DNA from: Congeria kusceri
Lineage: Eukaryota; Mollusca; Bivalvia; Myida; Dreissenidae
Length of the DNA: 64,000 nt
Assembly: GCA_027627225.1 (NCBI GenBank)
Contig: JAPFQT010000388.1
Coordinates: 79,137 to 143,136 of the forward strand
Reading direction: 5' to 3'
Shown here: piece after piece, positions 45,039 through 55,468 of the stretch
How the letters are laid out: the number at the start of each line of letters is the position of its first letter
Numbering within the stretch: the first letter of the stretch is position 1
The notes under the pieces: model-generated
Seen by the model: the letters and a program-made list of their open reading frames with translations, nothing else
Told to the model about the DNA's origin: nothing
Databases searched by the model: none
Program-made: the position numbers and the translations under genes

Positions 45039-46997
45039 ATGGGGTTCATAACCAAGCAAAAGAAAAAGTTGCTCAATGTTGGTTTTAAACGAGGTGGGAC
45101 TAGTCCGGTGAAGGGGAAAAAACATAATTATGAAAGAAGGTCAAATTCCAACACAACCTATGTAAGGTTAGAAATGTCATCCTTTGAAGCACGGGTAGCT
45201 TACAATGACAAGGTTCTTACTTTTCGGGATGTAGACGGCTCTCAAACCCCAGCTAAGCCCTTGCGTCCGAGAGCGAACAAGATTCGCTATGTAGACCTGT
45301 TACGGGTTCCTGCTCCATCAAAAGTCCATCCCGACTTACTTACGAACAAGGTCTATGTCCCCGCCCTACTCCAGTCTATGATGTCCTCTGAAAATAGAAA
45401 GCATAGGTTAAGAAGTGATAAATGTAGGGGCGACTTGGTAATTGACGGCAGTGCTTCCATAAAGTGGGGCTTAGGCTGGGAGGAAAGGTTAAAATGTACA
45501 AGATGCAGATATGTAGGCAAGCATTATAAGCTTTACAATGAGGTTCCATCAAGTACCAGGGGCAGAAAGGCAGCTCAGATCAATGTAGGCTTCCAAATAG
45601 GTGTTGCAAGTACTTCTATTGGGAACACAGGTTCCCGCAGAATTCTCAACACAACCAATATCATTGCTCCCTCTCCACTTGCTATGCAAAAACAAGCAAA
45701 TAAGGTCAATACTGCCCTTAAATCCCTAAATGAGAGAAGCATGTACCAGATTAGAGAAAACTTAGTTGCTGAAAATGCCAAAATTGGTCAAAAAGATCCC
45801 TCTAAGGTAAATGTTGAAGGGGACACTTGCTACAACAATCCAATTTTTAACTCGGACGCGACACCCTTTCAAGCCGGAACTATTGCCATAAGCACTATGT
45901 GTGAAAACAATACCAGAAACAAGCAAATTGTAGGGGTACAAGTAGCAAATAAACTATGCAGGACTGCATCAATGCTTAGGAATAAGGGTAAACCTGTTCA
46001 GTGCCCCAATCATAGGGGGCATTGTTCTGCAAATGTTTCAGAGAGGGAACCAATAGGTGATGAAGGCAAATGGAATAGGTTGTTAGGTGACCAGATCTCT
46101 AAGGACATCAAAATAGCAAATTTCACTTGTGATGGGGACAGTAGGGCATTCCAAGGTGTTCGTAACTCTCACGGTCACAATGTGGGTCATCTTAAGGATC
46201 TGAGGCACCTAGGCAACTCGCTGAAGCGCGAGCTCAACAAAGCGCCTTTCTCAAAGGGCATGCTCAAGGGTCATTCCAAGTCTAATATCAGGAGTCGGTT
46301 CGCTCTCTCGGTCAAAGCTAGGTGTATGGCTGAGCTTAAAGCTGCCCACAATAAACACCAGGGTGACATCAAGGTTCTAAAGAAGGTCATGGTTGATGTA
46401 ATCGCAACCATTGTTCTATGCTTCAGTGGTTACTGCGGTACTCATTGTGCAAAGTACAGTTATGTCTGTGCTGGTACAAATAGGCAAGCTAAGAATTTCA
46501 TGCCAGACAATGTCAAGGTTAAAATGGTTGACAGTGACCAACAAGTCCTTAAAAAATGCATTGAAATGGTTTTAGGTCCAGCTGCTCTTGACGCTACCAA
46601 ACTTTTAACCACAACCCAAAAAAGTGAAGCAGTAAACAGGTCGTACCAAGCTGTCAATCCTAAAACTGTGACTTTCTCACGCAACTGTGTAGGTCGAATT
46701 CACGGGCAGGTTCACAAATTAAACAATGGCTATGCTGACTCTGTAATTGCAAAAACCACTGAACTAAATGCTAACCTTACCCAGGGGTCAAAGATTATTA
46801 AGCAGATAGCATATGAGGACCGCAACGACCTTAACCGAAAGCAAACATCCGCTACCAACAAAGCACGAGCTTTACGTGCCAGGACGCGGAATTATCGATA
46901 CAAACTGCATGAGGAATTACACTACGGCAAGGGCATGAGTGACCCCAAACCTGATTATGACAGTCTTCCACACCTTAAGCATCATAAATATGCTTAG
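45039..46997 (+). CDS. Mutator-like transposase, unit 2 (652 aa)
   Basis: Protein identical to that of unit 1. The upstream region runs 757 bp back to the nuclease start of unit 1, which is read in the opposite direction, so the two could share a divergent promoter. Confidence 0.75.
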   Translation: MGFITKQKKKLLNVGFKRGGTSPVKGKKHNYERRSNSNTTYVRLEMSSFEARVAYNDKVLTFRDVDGSQTPAKPLRPRANKIRYVDLLRVPAPSKVHPDLLTNKVYVPALLQSMMSSENRKHRLRSDKCRGDLVIDGSASIKWGLGWEERLKCTRCRYVGKHYKLYNEVPSSTRGRKAAQINVGFQIGVASTSIGNTGSRRILNTTNIIAPSPLAMQKQANKVNTALKSLNERSMYQIRENLVAENAKIGQKDPSKVNVEGDTCYNNPIFNSDATPFQAGTIAISTMCENNTRNKQIVGVQVANKLCRTASMLRNKGKPVQCPNHRGHCSANVSEREPIGDEGKWNRLLGDQISKDIKIANFTCDGDSRAFQGVRNSHGHNVGHLKDLRHLGNSLKRELNKAPFSKGMLKGHSKSNIRSRFALSVKARCMAELKAAHNKHQGDIKVLKKVMVDVIATIVLCFSGYCGTHCAKYSYVCAGTNRQAKNFMPDNVKVKMVDSDQQVLKKCIEMVLGPAALDATKLLTTTQKSEAVNRSYQAVNPKTVTFSRNCVGRIHGQVHKLNNGYADSVIAKTTELNANLTQGSKIIKQIAYEDRNDLNRKQTSATNKARALRARTRNYRYKLHEELHYGKGMSDPKPDYDSLPHLKHHKYA

Positions 46998-47173
46998 TTG
47001 ATTGTGTACCTGATAATAAATTGTTATTATTACCTGTTTTGGCATAAGAGACCTCGAACAAGTGGCCCTCGCGTCAGCATCAGGCGTTCCTCTACCTGAA
47101 AAAGGCAAAAATACCCAATAGAAATAGATATAAAATGAAAAAAAACATGCATTTATGTATTTTAAGTGTATTT

Positions 47174-47596
47174 CTATGAATAAAAGGAAGTGATAAAGCT
47201 TGTTGTATTCATGTTTTTACCAAATATGCAGGCTGGCTCAGTTCCATGCCCGCTGCACTGTCCGAACTGTAAACATGTCCGCCGTTCCATGTTGGTGGAA
47301 TGGGGCTCTATGTTTAAATGTTCAGGCTTAACACACAAGCTATTGTTGCATAAGTGGCTCACAGAGTCCCTGGCGTTCAATTCTGACTTCATGTAGCGCA
47401 TTAACGCTACACGGTGAACCAAGTATGTCTCTGATTTTATGTCCGAAGGCAATTTAGCCCTCATTCGGCCATAATAGGGTAAGGAACTATTTGAAATACA
47501 ACCATTCCAGATCAAACAATCTGAATTGATGCATTTAATGCACTTATTTTCTACTCTTTTGCTCAGAAATGACCAAAAATCTGCTTTCTCATCCAT
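47174..47596 (-). CDS. His-Cys box endonuclease, unit 2
   Basis: Identical to the unit 1 protein. Its start codon is 43 bp from the CAG/GAG junction at 47639, so its 5' leader runs into the hairpin of unit 3. Confidence 0.85.
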   Translation of the reverse strand: MDEKADFWSFLSKRVENKCIKCINSDCLIWNGCISNSSLPYYGRMRAKLPSDIKSETYLVHRVALMRYMKSELNARDSVSHLCNNSLCVKPEHLNIEPHSTNMERRTCLQFGQCSGHGTEPACIFGKNMNTTSFITSFYS

Positions 47597-48353
47597 ATTT
47601 TGCACTTGCAGACGATATTTTATTTTAACCCAAAGTCAGGAGAAATTTGTTCTCATTAAAATTAGTTTTTCTTGCATATAATTATCTTCCCATGCATATT
47701 GCACCAATATATTAAGTTTGGCTTGTATATCTGTCCATTTGGCCATTTTATTTCATATTTTCAAACACAGGTGATTTTGGTCGGAAGCCGGTGATTTCAA
47801 GCGTCTTGAAGCTTAAATGTCCCTCTAACAATTAAAGCTGATATTTGCAATATTTGTGACAAAATACCCAAACAAACCAAACAAACATGTATGGGGGGCT
47901 TATGTGGGGTGAGGAGAGAATGACTTTGTTAGATATTTTTACTCTAAGCCATTTTGATAATGTATTTTTTGTGTATTTTTTTAAAAAAAATCACCCCAAA
48001 AATGTAAATTTAATAGAAAAAAAATTCCAATTTCATCCAAGACAATTAACAAATTAGTCAAAATGGGAGATCAAAGATACTTTGAAGTGTAGAAATCAAT
48101 CAGCTTCCAGTAATTGCTTGTTTCAAACCAATAAAGTGTAAAATCTTTAAAGCACCTTGTTTGTCGCAGCCTCTTTAATTACAGGCCACCAATTATATAT
48201 TCTAGTACATAATGTCATGAGTGCCTTTAAACTGCAGCAGGTGGTCAATTTGCATTGCCTGCTCACATTTAGAGGTTTAAGGGAATACAAAATTGCATAT
48301 TTTGGGCACAAAATAAGTACTTTGACTTTTTTTAAGGTGGCAATCTGGTCAAA

Positions 48354-50312
48354 ATGGGGTTCATAACCAAGCAAAAGAAAAAGTTGCTCAATGTTGGTTT
48401 TAAACGAGGTGGGACTAGTCCGGTGAACGGGAAAAAACATAATTATGAAAGAAGGTCAAATTCCAACACAACCTATGTAAGGTTAGAAATGTCATCCTTT
48501 GAAGCACGGGTAGCTTACAATGACAAGGTTCTTACTTTTCGGGATGTAGACGGCTCTCAAACCCCAGCTAAGCCCTTGCGTCCGAGAGCGAACAAGATTC
48601 GCTATGTAGACCTGTTACGGGTTCCTGCTCCATCAAAAGTCCATCCCGACTTACTTACGAACAAGGTCTATGTCCCCGCCCTACTCCAGTCTATGATGTC
48701 CTCTGAAAATAGAAAGCATAGGTTAAGAAGTGATAAATGTAGGGGCGACTTGGTAATTGACGGCAGTGCTTCCATAAAGTGGGGCTTAGGCTGGGAGGAA
48801 AGGTTAAAATGTACAAGATGCAGATATGTAGGCAAGCATTATAAGCTTTACAATGAGGTTCCATCAAGTACCAGGGGCAGAAAGGCAGCTCAGATCAATG
48901 TAGGCTTCCAAATAGGTGTTGCAAGTACTTCTATTGGGAACACAGGTTCCCGCAGAATTCTCAACACAACCAATATCATTGCTCCCTCTCCACTTGCTAT
49001 GCAAAAACAAGCAAATAAGGTCAATACTGCCCTTAAATCCCTAAATGAGAGAAGCATGTACCAGATTAGAGAAAACTTAGTTGCTGAAAATGCCAAAATT
49101 GGTCAAAAAGATCCCTCTAAGGTAAATGTTGAAGGGGACACTTGCTACAACAATCCAATTTTTAACTCGGACGCGACACCCTTTCAAGCCGGAACTATTG
49201 CCATAAGCACTATGTGTGAAAACAATACCAGAAACAAGCAAATTGTAGGGGTACAAGTAGCAAATAAACTATGCAGGACTGCATCAATGCTTAGGAATAA
49301 GGGTAAACCTGTTCAGTGCCCCAATCATAGGGGGCATTGTTCTGCAAATGTTTCAGAGAGGGAACCAATAGGTGATGAAGGCAAATGGAATAGGTTGTTA
49401 GGTGACCAGATCTCTAAGGACATCAAAATAGCAAATTTCACTTGTGATGGGGACAGTAGGGCATTCCAAGGTGTTCGTAACTCTCACGGTCACAATGTGG
49501 GTCATCTTAAGGATCTGAGGCACCTAGGCAACTCGCTGAAGCGCGAGCTCAACAAAGCGCCTTTCTCAAAGGGCATGCTCAAGGGTCATTCCAAGTCTAA
49601 TATCAGGAGTCGGTTCGCTCTCTCGGTCAAAGCTAGGTGTATGGCTGAGCTTAAAGCTGCCCACAATAAACACCAGGGTGACATCAAGGTTCTAAAGAAG
49701 GTCATGGTTGATGTAATCGCAACCATTGTTCTATGCTTCAGTGGTTACTGCGGTACTCATTGTGCAAAGTACAGTTATGTCTGTGCTGGTACAAATAGGC
49801 AAGCTAAGAATTTCATGCCAGACAATGTCAAGGTTAAAATGGTTGACAGTGACCAACAAGTCCTTAAAAAATGCATTGAAATGGTTTTAGGTCCAGCTGC
49901 TCTTGACGCTACCAAACTTTTAACCACAACCCAAAAAAGTGAAGCAGTAAACAGGTCGTACCAAGCTGTCAATCCTAAAACTGTGACTTTCTCACGCAAC
50001 TGTGTAGGTCGAATTCACGGGCAGGTTCACAAATTAAACAATGGCTATGCTGACTCTGTAATTGCAAAAACCACTGAACTAAATGCTAACCTTACCCAGG
50101 GGTCAAAGATTATTAAGCAGATAGCATATGAGGACCGCAACGACCTTAACCGAAAGCAAACATCCGCTACCAACAAAGCACGAGCTTTACGTGCCAGGAC
50201 GCGGAATTATCGATACAAACTGCATGAGGAATTACACTACGGCAAGGGCATGAGTGACCCCAAACCTGATTATGACAGTCTTCCACACCTTAAGCATCAT
50301 AAATATGCTTAG
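48354..50312 (+). CDS. Mutator-like transposase, unit 3 (K25N)
   Basis: Differs from unit 1 only by a G to C change at 48427, giving Asn for Lys at residue 25 in the basic N-terminus. No break. Confidence 0.75.
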   Translation: MGFITKQKKKLLNVGFKRGGTSPVNGKKHNYERRSNSNTTYVRLEMSSFEARVAYNDKVLTFRDVDGSQTPAKPLRPRANKIRYVDLLRVPAPSKVHPDLLTNKVYVPALLQSMMSSENRKHRLRSDKCRGDLVIDGSASIKWGLGWEERLKCTRCRYVGKHYKLYNEVPSSTRGRKAAQINVGFQIGVASTSIGNTGSRRILNTTNIIAPSPLAMQKQANKVNTALKSLNERSMYQIRENLVAENAKIGQKDPSKVNVEGDTCYNNPIFNSDATPFQAGTIAISTMCENNTRNKQIVGVQVANKLCRTASMLRNKGKPVQCPNHRGHCSANVSEREPIGDEGKWNRLLGDQISKDIKIANFTCDGDSRAFQGVRNSHGHNVGHLKDLRHLGNSLKRELNKAPFSKGMLKGHSKSNIRSRFALSVKARCMAELKAAHNKHQGDIKVLKKVMVDVIATIVLCFSGYCGTHCAKYSYVCAGTNRQAKNFMPDNVKVKMVDSDQQVLKKCIEMVLGPAALDATKLLTTTQKSEAVNRSYQAVNPKTVTFSRNCVGRIHGQVHKLNNGYADSVIAKTTELNANLTQGSKIIKQIAYEDRNDLNRKQTSATNKARALRARTRNYRYKLHEELHYGKGMSDPKPDYDSLPHLKHHKYA

Positions 50313-50488
50313 TTGATTGTGTACCTGATAATAAATTGTTATTATTACCTGTTTTGGCATAAGAGACCTCGAACAAGTGGCCCTCGCGTCAGCATCAGGC
50401 GTTCCTCTACCTGAAAAAGGCAAAAATACCCAATAGAAATAGATATAAAATGAAAAAAAACATGCATTTATGTATTTTAAGTGTATTT

Positions 50489-50911
50489 CTATGAATAAAA
50501 GGAAGTGATAAAGCTTGTTGTATTCATGTTTTTACCAAATATGCAGGCTGGCTCAGTTCCATGCCCGCTGCACTGTCCGAACTGTAAACATGTCCGCCGT
50601 TCCATGTTGGTGGAATGGGGCTCTATGTTTAAATGTTCAGGCTTAACACACAAGCTATTGTTGCATAAGTGGCTCACAGAGTCCCTGGCGTTCAATTCTG
50701 ACTTCATGTAGCGCATTAACGCTACACGGTGAACCAAGTATGTCTCTGATTTTATGTCCGAAGGCAATTTAGCCCTCATTCGGCCATAATAGGGTAAGGA
50801 ACTATTTGAAATACAACCATTCCAGATCAAACAATCTGAATTGATGCATTTAATGCACTTATTTTCTACTCTTTTGCTCAGAAATGACCAAAAATCTGCT
50901 TTCTCATCCAT
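50489..50911 (-). CDS. His-Cys box endonuclease, unit 3
   Basis: Identical protein; 46 bp separate its ATG from the CAGTTT end of the unit. Confidence 0.85.
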   Translation of the reverse strand: MDEKADFWSFLSKRVENKCIKCINSDCLIWNGCISNSSLPYYGRMRAKLPSDIKSETYLVHRVALMRYMKSELNARDSVSHLCNNSLCVKPEHLNIEPHSTNMERRTCLQFGQCSGHGTEPACIFGKNMNTTSFITSFYS

Positions 50912-51673
50912 ATTTTGCACTTGCAGACGATATTTTATTTTAACCCAAAGTCAGTTTAAGAGAAATTTGTTCTCATTAAAATTAGTTTTTCTTGCATATA
51001 ATTATCTTCCCATGCATATTGCACCAATATATTAAGTTTGGCTTGTATATCTGTCCATTTGGCCATTTTATTTCATATTTTCAAACACAGGTGATTTTGG
51101 TCGGAAGCCGGTGATTTCAAGCGTCTTGAAGCTTAAATGTCCCTCTAACAATTAAAGCTGATATTTGCAATATTTGTGACAAAATACCCAAACAAACCAA
51201 ACAAACATGTATGGGGGGCTTATGTGGGGTGAGGAGAGAATGACTTTGTTAGATATTTTTACTCTAAGCCATTTTGATAATGTATTTTTTGTGTATTTTT
51301 TAAAAAAAAATCACCCCAAAAATGTAAATTTAATAGAAAAAAAATTCCAATTTCATCCAAGACAATTAACAAATTAGTCAAAATGGGAGATCAAAGATAC
51401 TTTGAAGTGTAGAAATCAATCAGCTTCCAGTAATTGCTTGTTTCAAACCAATAAAGTGTAAAATCTTTAAAGCACCTTGTTTGTCGCAGCCTCTTTAATT
51501 ACAGGCCACCAATTATATATTCTAGTACATAATGTCATGAGTGCCTTTAAACTGCAGCAGGTGGTCAATTTGCATTGCCTGCTCACATTTAGAGGTTTAA
51601 GGGAATACAAAATTGCATATTTTGGGCACAAAATAAGTACTTTGACTTTTTTTAAGGTGGCAATCTGGTCAAA

Positions 51674-53632
51674 ATGGGGTTCATAACCAAGCAACAGAAA
51701 AAGTTGCTCAATGTTGGTTTTAAACGAGGTGGGACTAGTCCGGTGAAGGGGAAAAAACATAATTATGAAAGAAGGTCAAATTCCAACACAACCTATGTAA
51801 GGTTAGAAATGTCATCCTTTGAAGCACGGGTAGCTTACAATGACAAGGTTCTTACTTTTCGGGATGTAGACGGCTCTCAAACCCCAGCTAAGCCCTTGCG
51901 TCCGAGAGCGAACAAGATTCGCTATGTAGACCTGTTACGGGTTCCTGCTCCATCAAAAGTCCATCCCGACTTACTTACGAACAAGGTCTATGTCCCCGCC
52001 CTACTCCAGTCTATGATGTCCTCTGAAAATAGAAAGCATAGGTTAAGAAGTGATAAATGTAGGGGCGACTTGGTAATTGACGGCAGTGCTTCCATAAAGT
52101 GGGGCTTAGGCTGGGAGGAAAGGTTAAAATGTACAAGATGCAGATATGTAGGCAAGCATTATAAGCTTTACAATGAGGTTCCATCAAGTACCAGGGGCAG
52201 AAAGGCAGCTCAGATCAATGTAGGCTTCCAAATAGGTGTTGCAAGTACTTCTATTGGGAACACAGGTTCCCGCAGAATTCTCAACACAACCAATATCATT
52301 GCTCCCTCTCCACTTGCTATGCAAAAACAAGCAAATAAGGTCAATACTGCCCTTAAATCCCTAAATGAGAGAAGCATGTACCAGATTAGAGAAAACTTAG
52401 TTGCTGAAAATGCCAAAATTGGTCAAAAAGATCCCTCTAAGGTAAATGTTGAAGGGGACACTTGCTACAACAATCCAATTTTTAACTCGGACGCGACACC
52501 CTTTCAAGCCGGAACTATTGCCATAAGCACTATGTGTGAAAACAATACCAGAAACAAGCAAATTGTAGGGGTACAAGTAGCAAATAAACTATGCAGGACT
52601 GCATCAATGCTTAGGAATAAGGGTAAACCTGTTCAGTGCCCCAATCATAGGGGGCATTGTTCTGCAAATGTTTCAGAGAGGGAACCAATAGGTGATGAAG
52701 GCAAATGGAATAGGTTGTTAGGTGACCAGATCTCTAAGGACATCAAAATAGCAAATTTCACTTGTGATGGGGACAGTAGGGCATTCCAAGGTGTTCGTAA
52801 CTCTCACGGTCACAATGTGGGTCATCTTAAGGATCTGAGGCACCTAGGCAACTCGCTGAAGCGCGAGCTCAACAAAGCGCCTTTCTCAAAGGGCATGCTC
52901 AAGGGTCATTCCAAGTCTAATATCAGGAGTCGGTTCGCTCTCTCGGTCAAAGCTAGGTGTATGGCTGAGCTTAAAGCTGCCCACAATAAACACCAGGGTG
53001 ACATCAAGGTTCTAAAGAAGGTCATGGTTGATGTAATCGCAACCATTGTTCTATGCTTCAGTGGTTACTGCGGTACTCATTGTGCAAAGTACAGTTATGT
53101 CTGTGCTGGTACAAATAGGCAAGCTAAGAATTTCATGCCAGACAATGTCAAGGTTAAAATGGTTGACAGTGACCAACAAGTCCTTAAAAAATGCATTGAA
53201 ATGGTTTTAGGTCCAGCTGCTCTTGACGCTACCAAACTTTTAACCACAACCCAAAAAAGTGAAGCAGTAAACAGGTCGTACCAAGCTGTCAATCCTAAAA
53301 CTGTGACTTTCTCACGCAACTGTGTAGGTCGAATTCACGGGCAGGTTCACAAATTAAACAATGGCTATGCTGACTCTGTAATTGCAAAAACCACTGAACT
53401 AAATGCTAACCTTACCCAGGGGTCAAAGATTATTAAGCAGATAGCATATGAGGACCGCAACGACCTTAACCGAAAGCAAACATCCGCTACCAACAAAGCA
53501 CGAGCTTTACGTGCCAGGACGCGGAATTATCGATACAAACTGCATGAGGAATTACACTACGGCAAGGGCATGAGTGACCCCAAACCTGATTATGACAGTC
53601 TTCCACACCTTAAGCATCATAAATATGCTTAG
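51674..53632 (+). CDS. Mutator-like transposase, unit 4 (K8Q)
   Basis: One A to C change at 51695 gives Gln for Lys at residue 8; otherwise as unit 1. Confidence 0.75.
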   Translation: MGFITKQQKKLLNVGFKRGGTSPVKGKKHNYERRSNSNTTYVRLEMSSFEARVAYNDKVLTFRDVDGSQTPAKPLRPRANKIRYVDLLRVPAPSKVHPDLLTNKVYVPALLQSMMSSENRKHRLRSDKCRGDLVIDGSASIKWGLGWEERLKCTRCRYVGKHYKLYNEVPSSTRGRKAAQINVGFQIGVASTSIGNTGSRRILNTTNIIAPSPLAMQKQANKVNTALKSLNERSMYQIRENLVAENAKIGQKDPSKVNVEGDTCYNNPIFNSDATPFQAGTIAISTMCENNTRNKQIVGVQVANKLCRTASMLRNKGKPVQCPNHRGHCSANVSEREPIGDEGKWNRLLGDQISKDIKIANFTCDGDSRAFQGVRNSHGHNVGHLKDLRHLGNSLKRELNKAPFSKGMLKGHSKSNIRSRFALSVKARCMAELKAAHNKHQGDIKVLKKVMVDVIATIVLCFSGYCGTHCAKYSYVCAGTNRQAKNFMPDNVKVKMVDSDQQVLKKCIEMVLGPAALDATKLLTTTQKSEAVNRSYQAVNPKTVTFSRNCVGRIHGQVHKLNNGYADSVIAKTTELNANLTQGSKIIKQIAYEDRNDLNRKQTSATNKARALRARTRNYRYKLHEELHYGKGMSDPKPDYDSLPHLKHHKYA

Positions 53633-53808
53633 TTGATTGTGTACCTGATAATAAATTGTTATTATTACCTGTTTTGGCATAAGAGACCTCGAACAAGTGG
53701 CCCTCGCGTCAGCATCAGGCGTTCCTCTACCTGAAAAAGGCAAAAATACCCAATAGAAATAGATATAAAATGAAAAAAAACATGCATTTATGTATTTTAA
53801 GTGTATTT

Positions 53809-54231
53809 CTATGAATAAAAGGAAGTGATAAAGCTTGTTGTATTCATGTTTTTACCAAATATGCAGGCTGGCTCAGTTCCATGCCCGCTGCACTGTCCGA
53901 ACTGTAAACATGTCCGCCGTTCCATGTTGGTGGAATGGGGCTCTATGTTTAAATGTTCAGGCTTAACACACAAGCTATTGTTGCATAAGTGGCTCACAGA
54001 GTCCCTGGCGTTCAATTCTGACTTCATGTAGCGCATTAACGCTACACGGTGAACCAAGTATGTCTCTGATTTTATGTCCGAAGGCAATTTAGCCCTCATT
54101 CGGCCATAATAGGGTAAGGAACTATTTGAAATACAACCATTCCAGATCAAACAATCTGAATTGATGCATTTAATGCACTTATTTTCTACTCTTTTGCTCA
54201 GAAATGACCAAAAATCTGCTTTCTCATCCAT
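53809..54231 (-). CDS. His-Cys box endonuclease, unit 4
   Basis: Identical protein. Unlike the copies in units 1-3, its upstream neighbour is the 475-bp long left end of unit 5, so its promoter context differs. Confidence 0.85.
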   Translation of the reverse strand: MDEKADFWSFLSKRVENKCIKCINSDCLIWNGCISNSSLPYYGRMRAKLPSDIKSETYLVHRVALMRYMKSELNARDSVSHLCNNSLCVKPEHLNIEPHSTNMERRTCLQFGQCSGHGTEPACIFGKNMNTTSFITSFYS

Positions 54232-55468
54232 ATTTTGCACTTGCAGACGATATTTTATTTTAACCCAAAGTCAGTTTAGGTCACAATATACTAAAAGATT
54301 TCCTTAACAAATTCAATGTAAAAGCAATAAATTCAACAAAAAATAAACTCAACATTTTGCGCGTAGAGACCCTCATAACCATACCTTTTCTTAAAGAGCA
54401 TTCCGAGCCGAATTGATTTAGACAATAAAAAAGATAGGTCATGTGATATGTAAGAAAGAACTCGACGCGAATCAAAGTTCACTGTTTTACGGCCATCTTT
54501 TTACCGGCTACTCTCCAGTTGAAGGTATACTGCCAACTGTCAAAGTCTCGTCATGTAGTCTCCAACCTTCAAGCGAAACAGTGAATTTTTAGTACACAAC
54601 AATGTTTTTCCTACCACACGTACAAAGAAATATTCAAAAATAAAGTCATGGCAAGTGACTGTACAGAAAATTGTGTCTTCAAATAAATGGTGTTGATTTA
54701 TTTAGAGAGTATAGCATTGCACACCTGAAATATTTAGTATACTGTAACCTATAAGAGAAATTTGTTCTCATTAAAATTAGTTTTTCTTGCATATAATTAT
54801 CTTCCCATGCATATTGCACCAATATATTAAGTTTGGCTTGTATATCTGTCCATTTGGCCATTTTATTTCATATTTTCAAACACAGGTGATTTTGGTCGGA
54901 AGCCGGTGATTTCAAGCGTCTTGAAGCTTAAATGTCCCTCTAACAATTAAAGCTGATATTTGCAATATTTGTGACAAAATACCCAAACAAACCAAACAAA
55001 CATGTATGGGGGGCTTATGTGGGGTGAGGAGAGAATGACTTTGTTAGATATTTTTACTCTAAGCCATTTTGATAATGTATTTTTTGTGTATTTTTTTAAA
55101 AAAAATCACCCCAAAAATGTAAATTTAATAGAAAAAAAATTCCAATTTCATCCAAGACAATTAACAAATTAGTCAAAATGGGAGATCAAAGATACTTTGA
55201 AGTGTAGAAATCAATCAGCTTCCAGTAATTGCTTGTTTCAAACCAATAAAGTGTAAAATCTTTAAAGCACCTTGTTTGTCGCAGCCTCTTTAATTACAGG
55301 CCACCAATTATATATTCTAGTACATAATGTCATGAGTGCCTTTAAACTGCAGCAGGTGGTCAATTTGCATTGCCTGCTCACATTTAGAGGTTTAAGGGAA
55401 TACAAAATTGCATATTTTGGGCACAAAATAAGTACTTTGACTTTTTTTAAGGTGGCAATCTGGTCAAA

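Larger units (their letters stand above)
44325..47639 (+). mobile_element. Array unit 2 (short form, 3315 bp)
   Basis: Starts exactly at the base of the hairpin (CAG/GAGAAATTTG junction), lacking 477 bp of left end. The right end of unit 1 here lacks the final TTT. Its own right junction with unit 3 is identical, so units 2 and 3 share one founding junction. Confidence 0.9.
47640..50957 (+). mobile_element. Array unit 3 (short form, 3318 bp)
   Basis: Starts at the hairpin base like unit 2, but ends with the complete CAGTTT. Carries the T7A8 tract. Confidence 0.9.
50958..54277 (+). mobile_element. Array unit 4 (short form, 3320 bp)
   Basis: Left start is AAGAGAAATTTG joined to CAGTTT, 2 bp further out than in units 2 and 3, so it is an independent truncation event or an edited junction. 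The right end (CAGTTT) meets the full left end of unit 5. Confidence 0.9.
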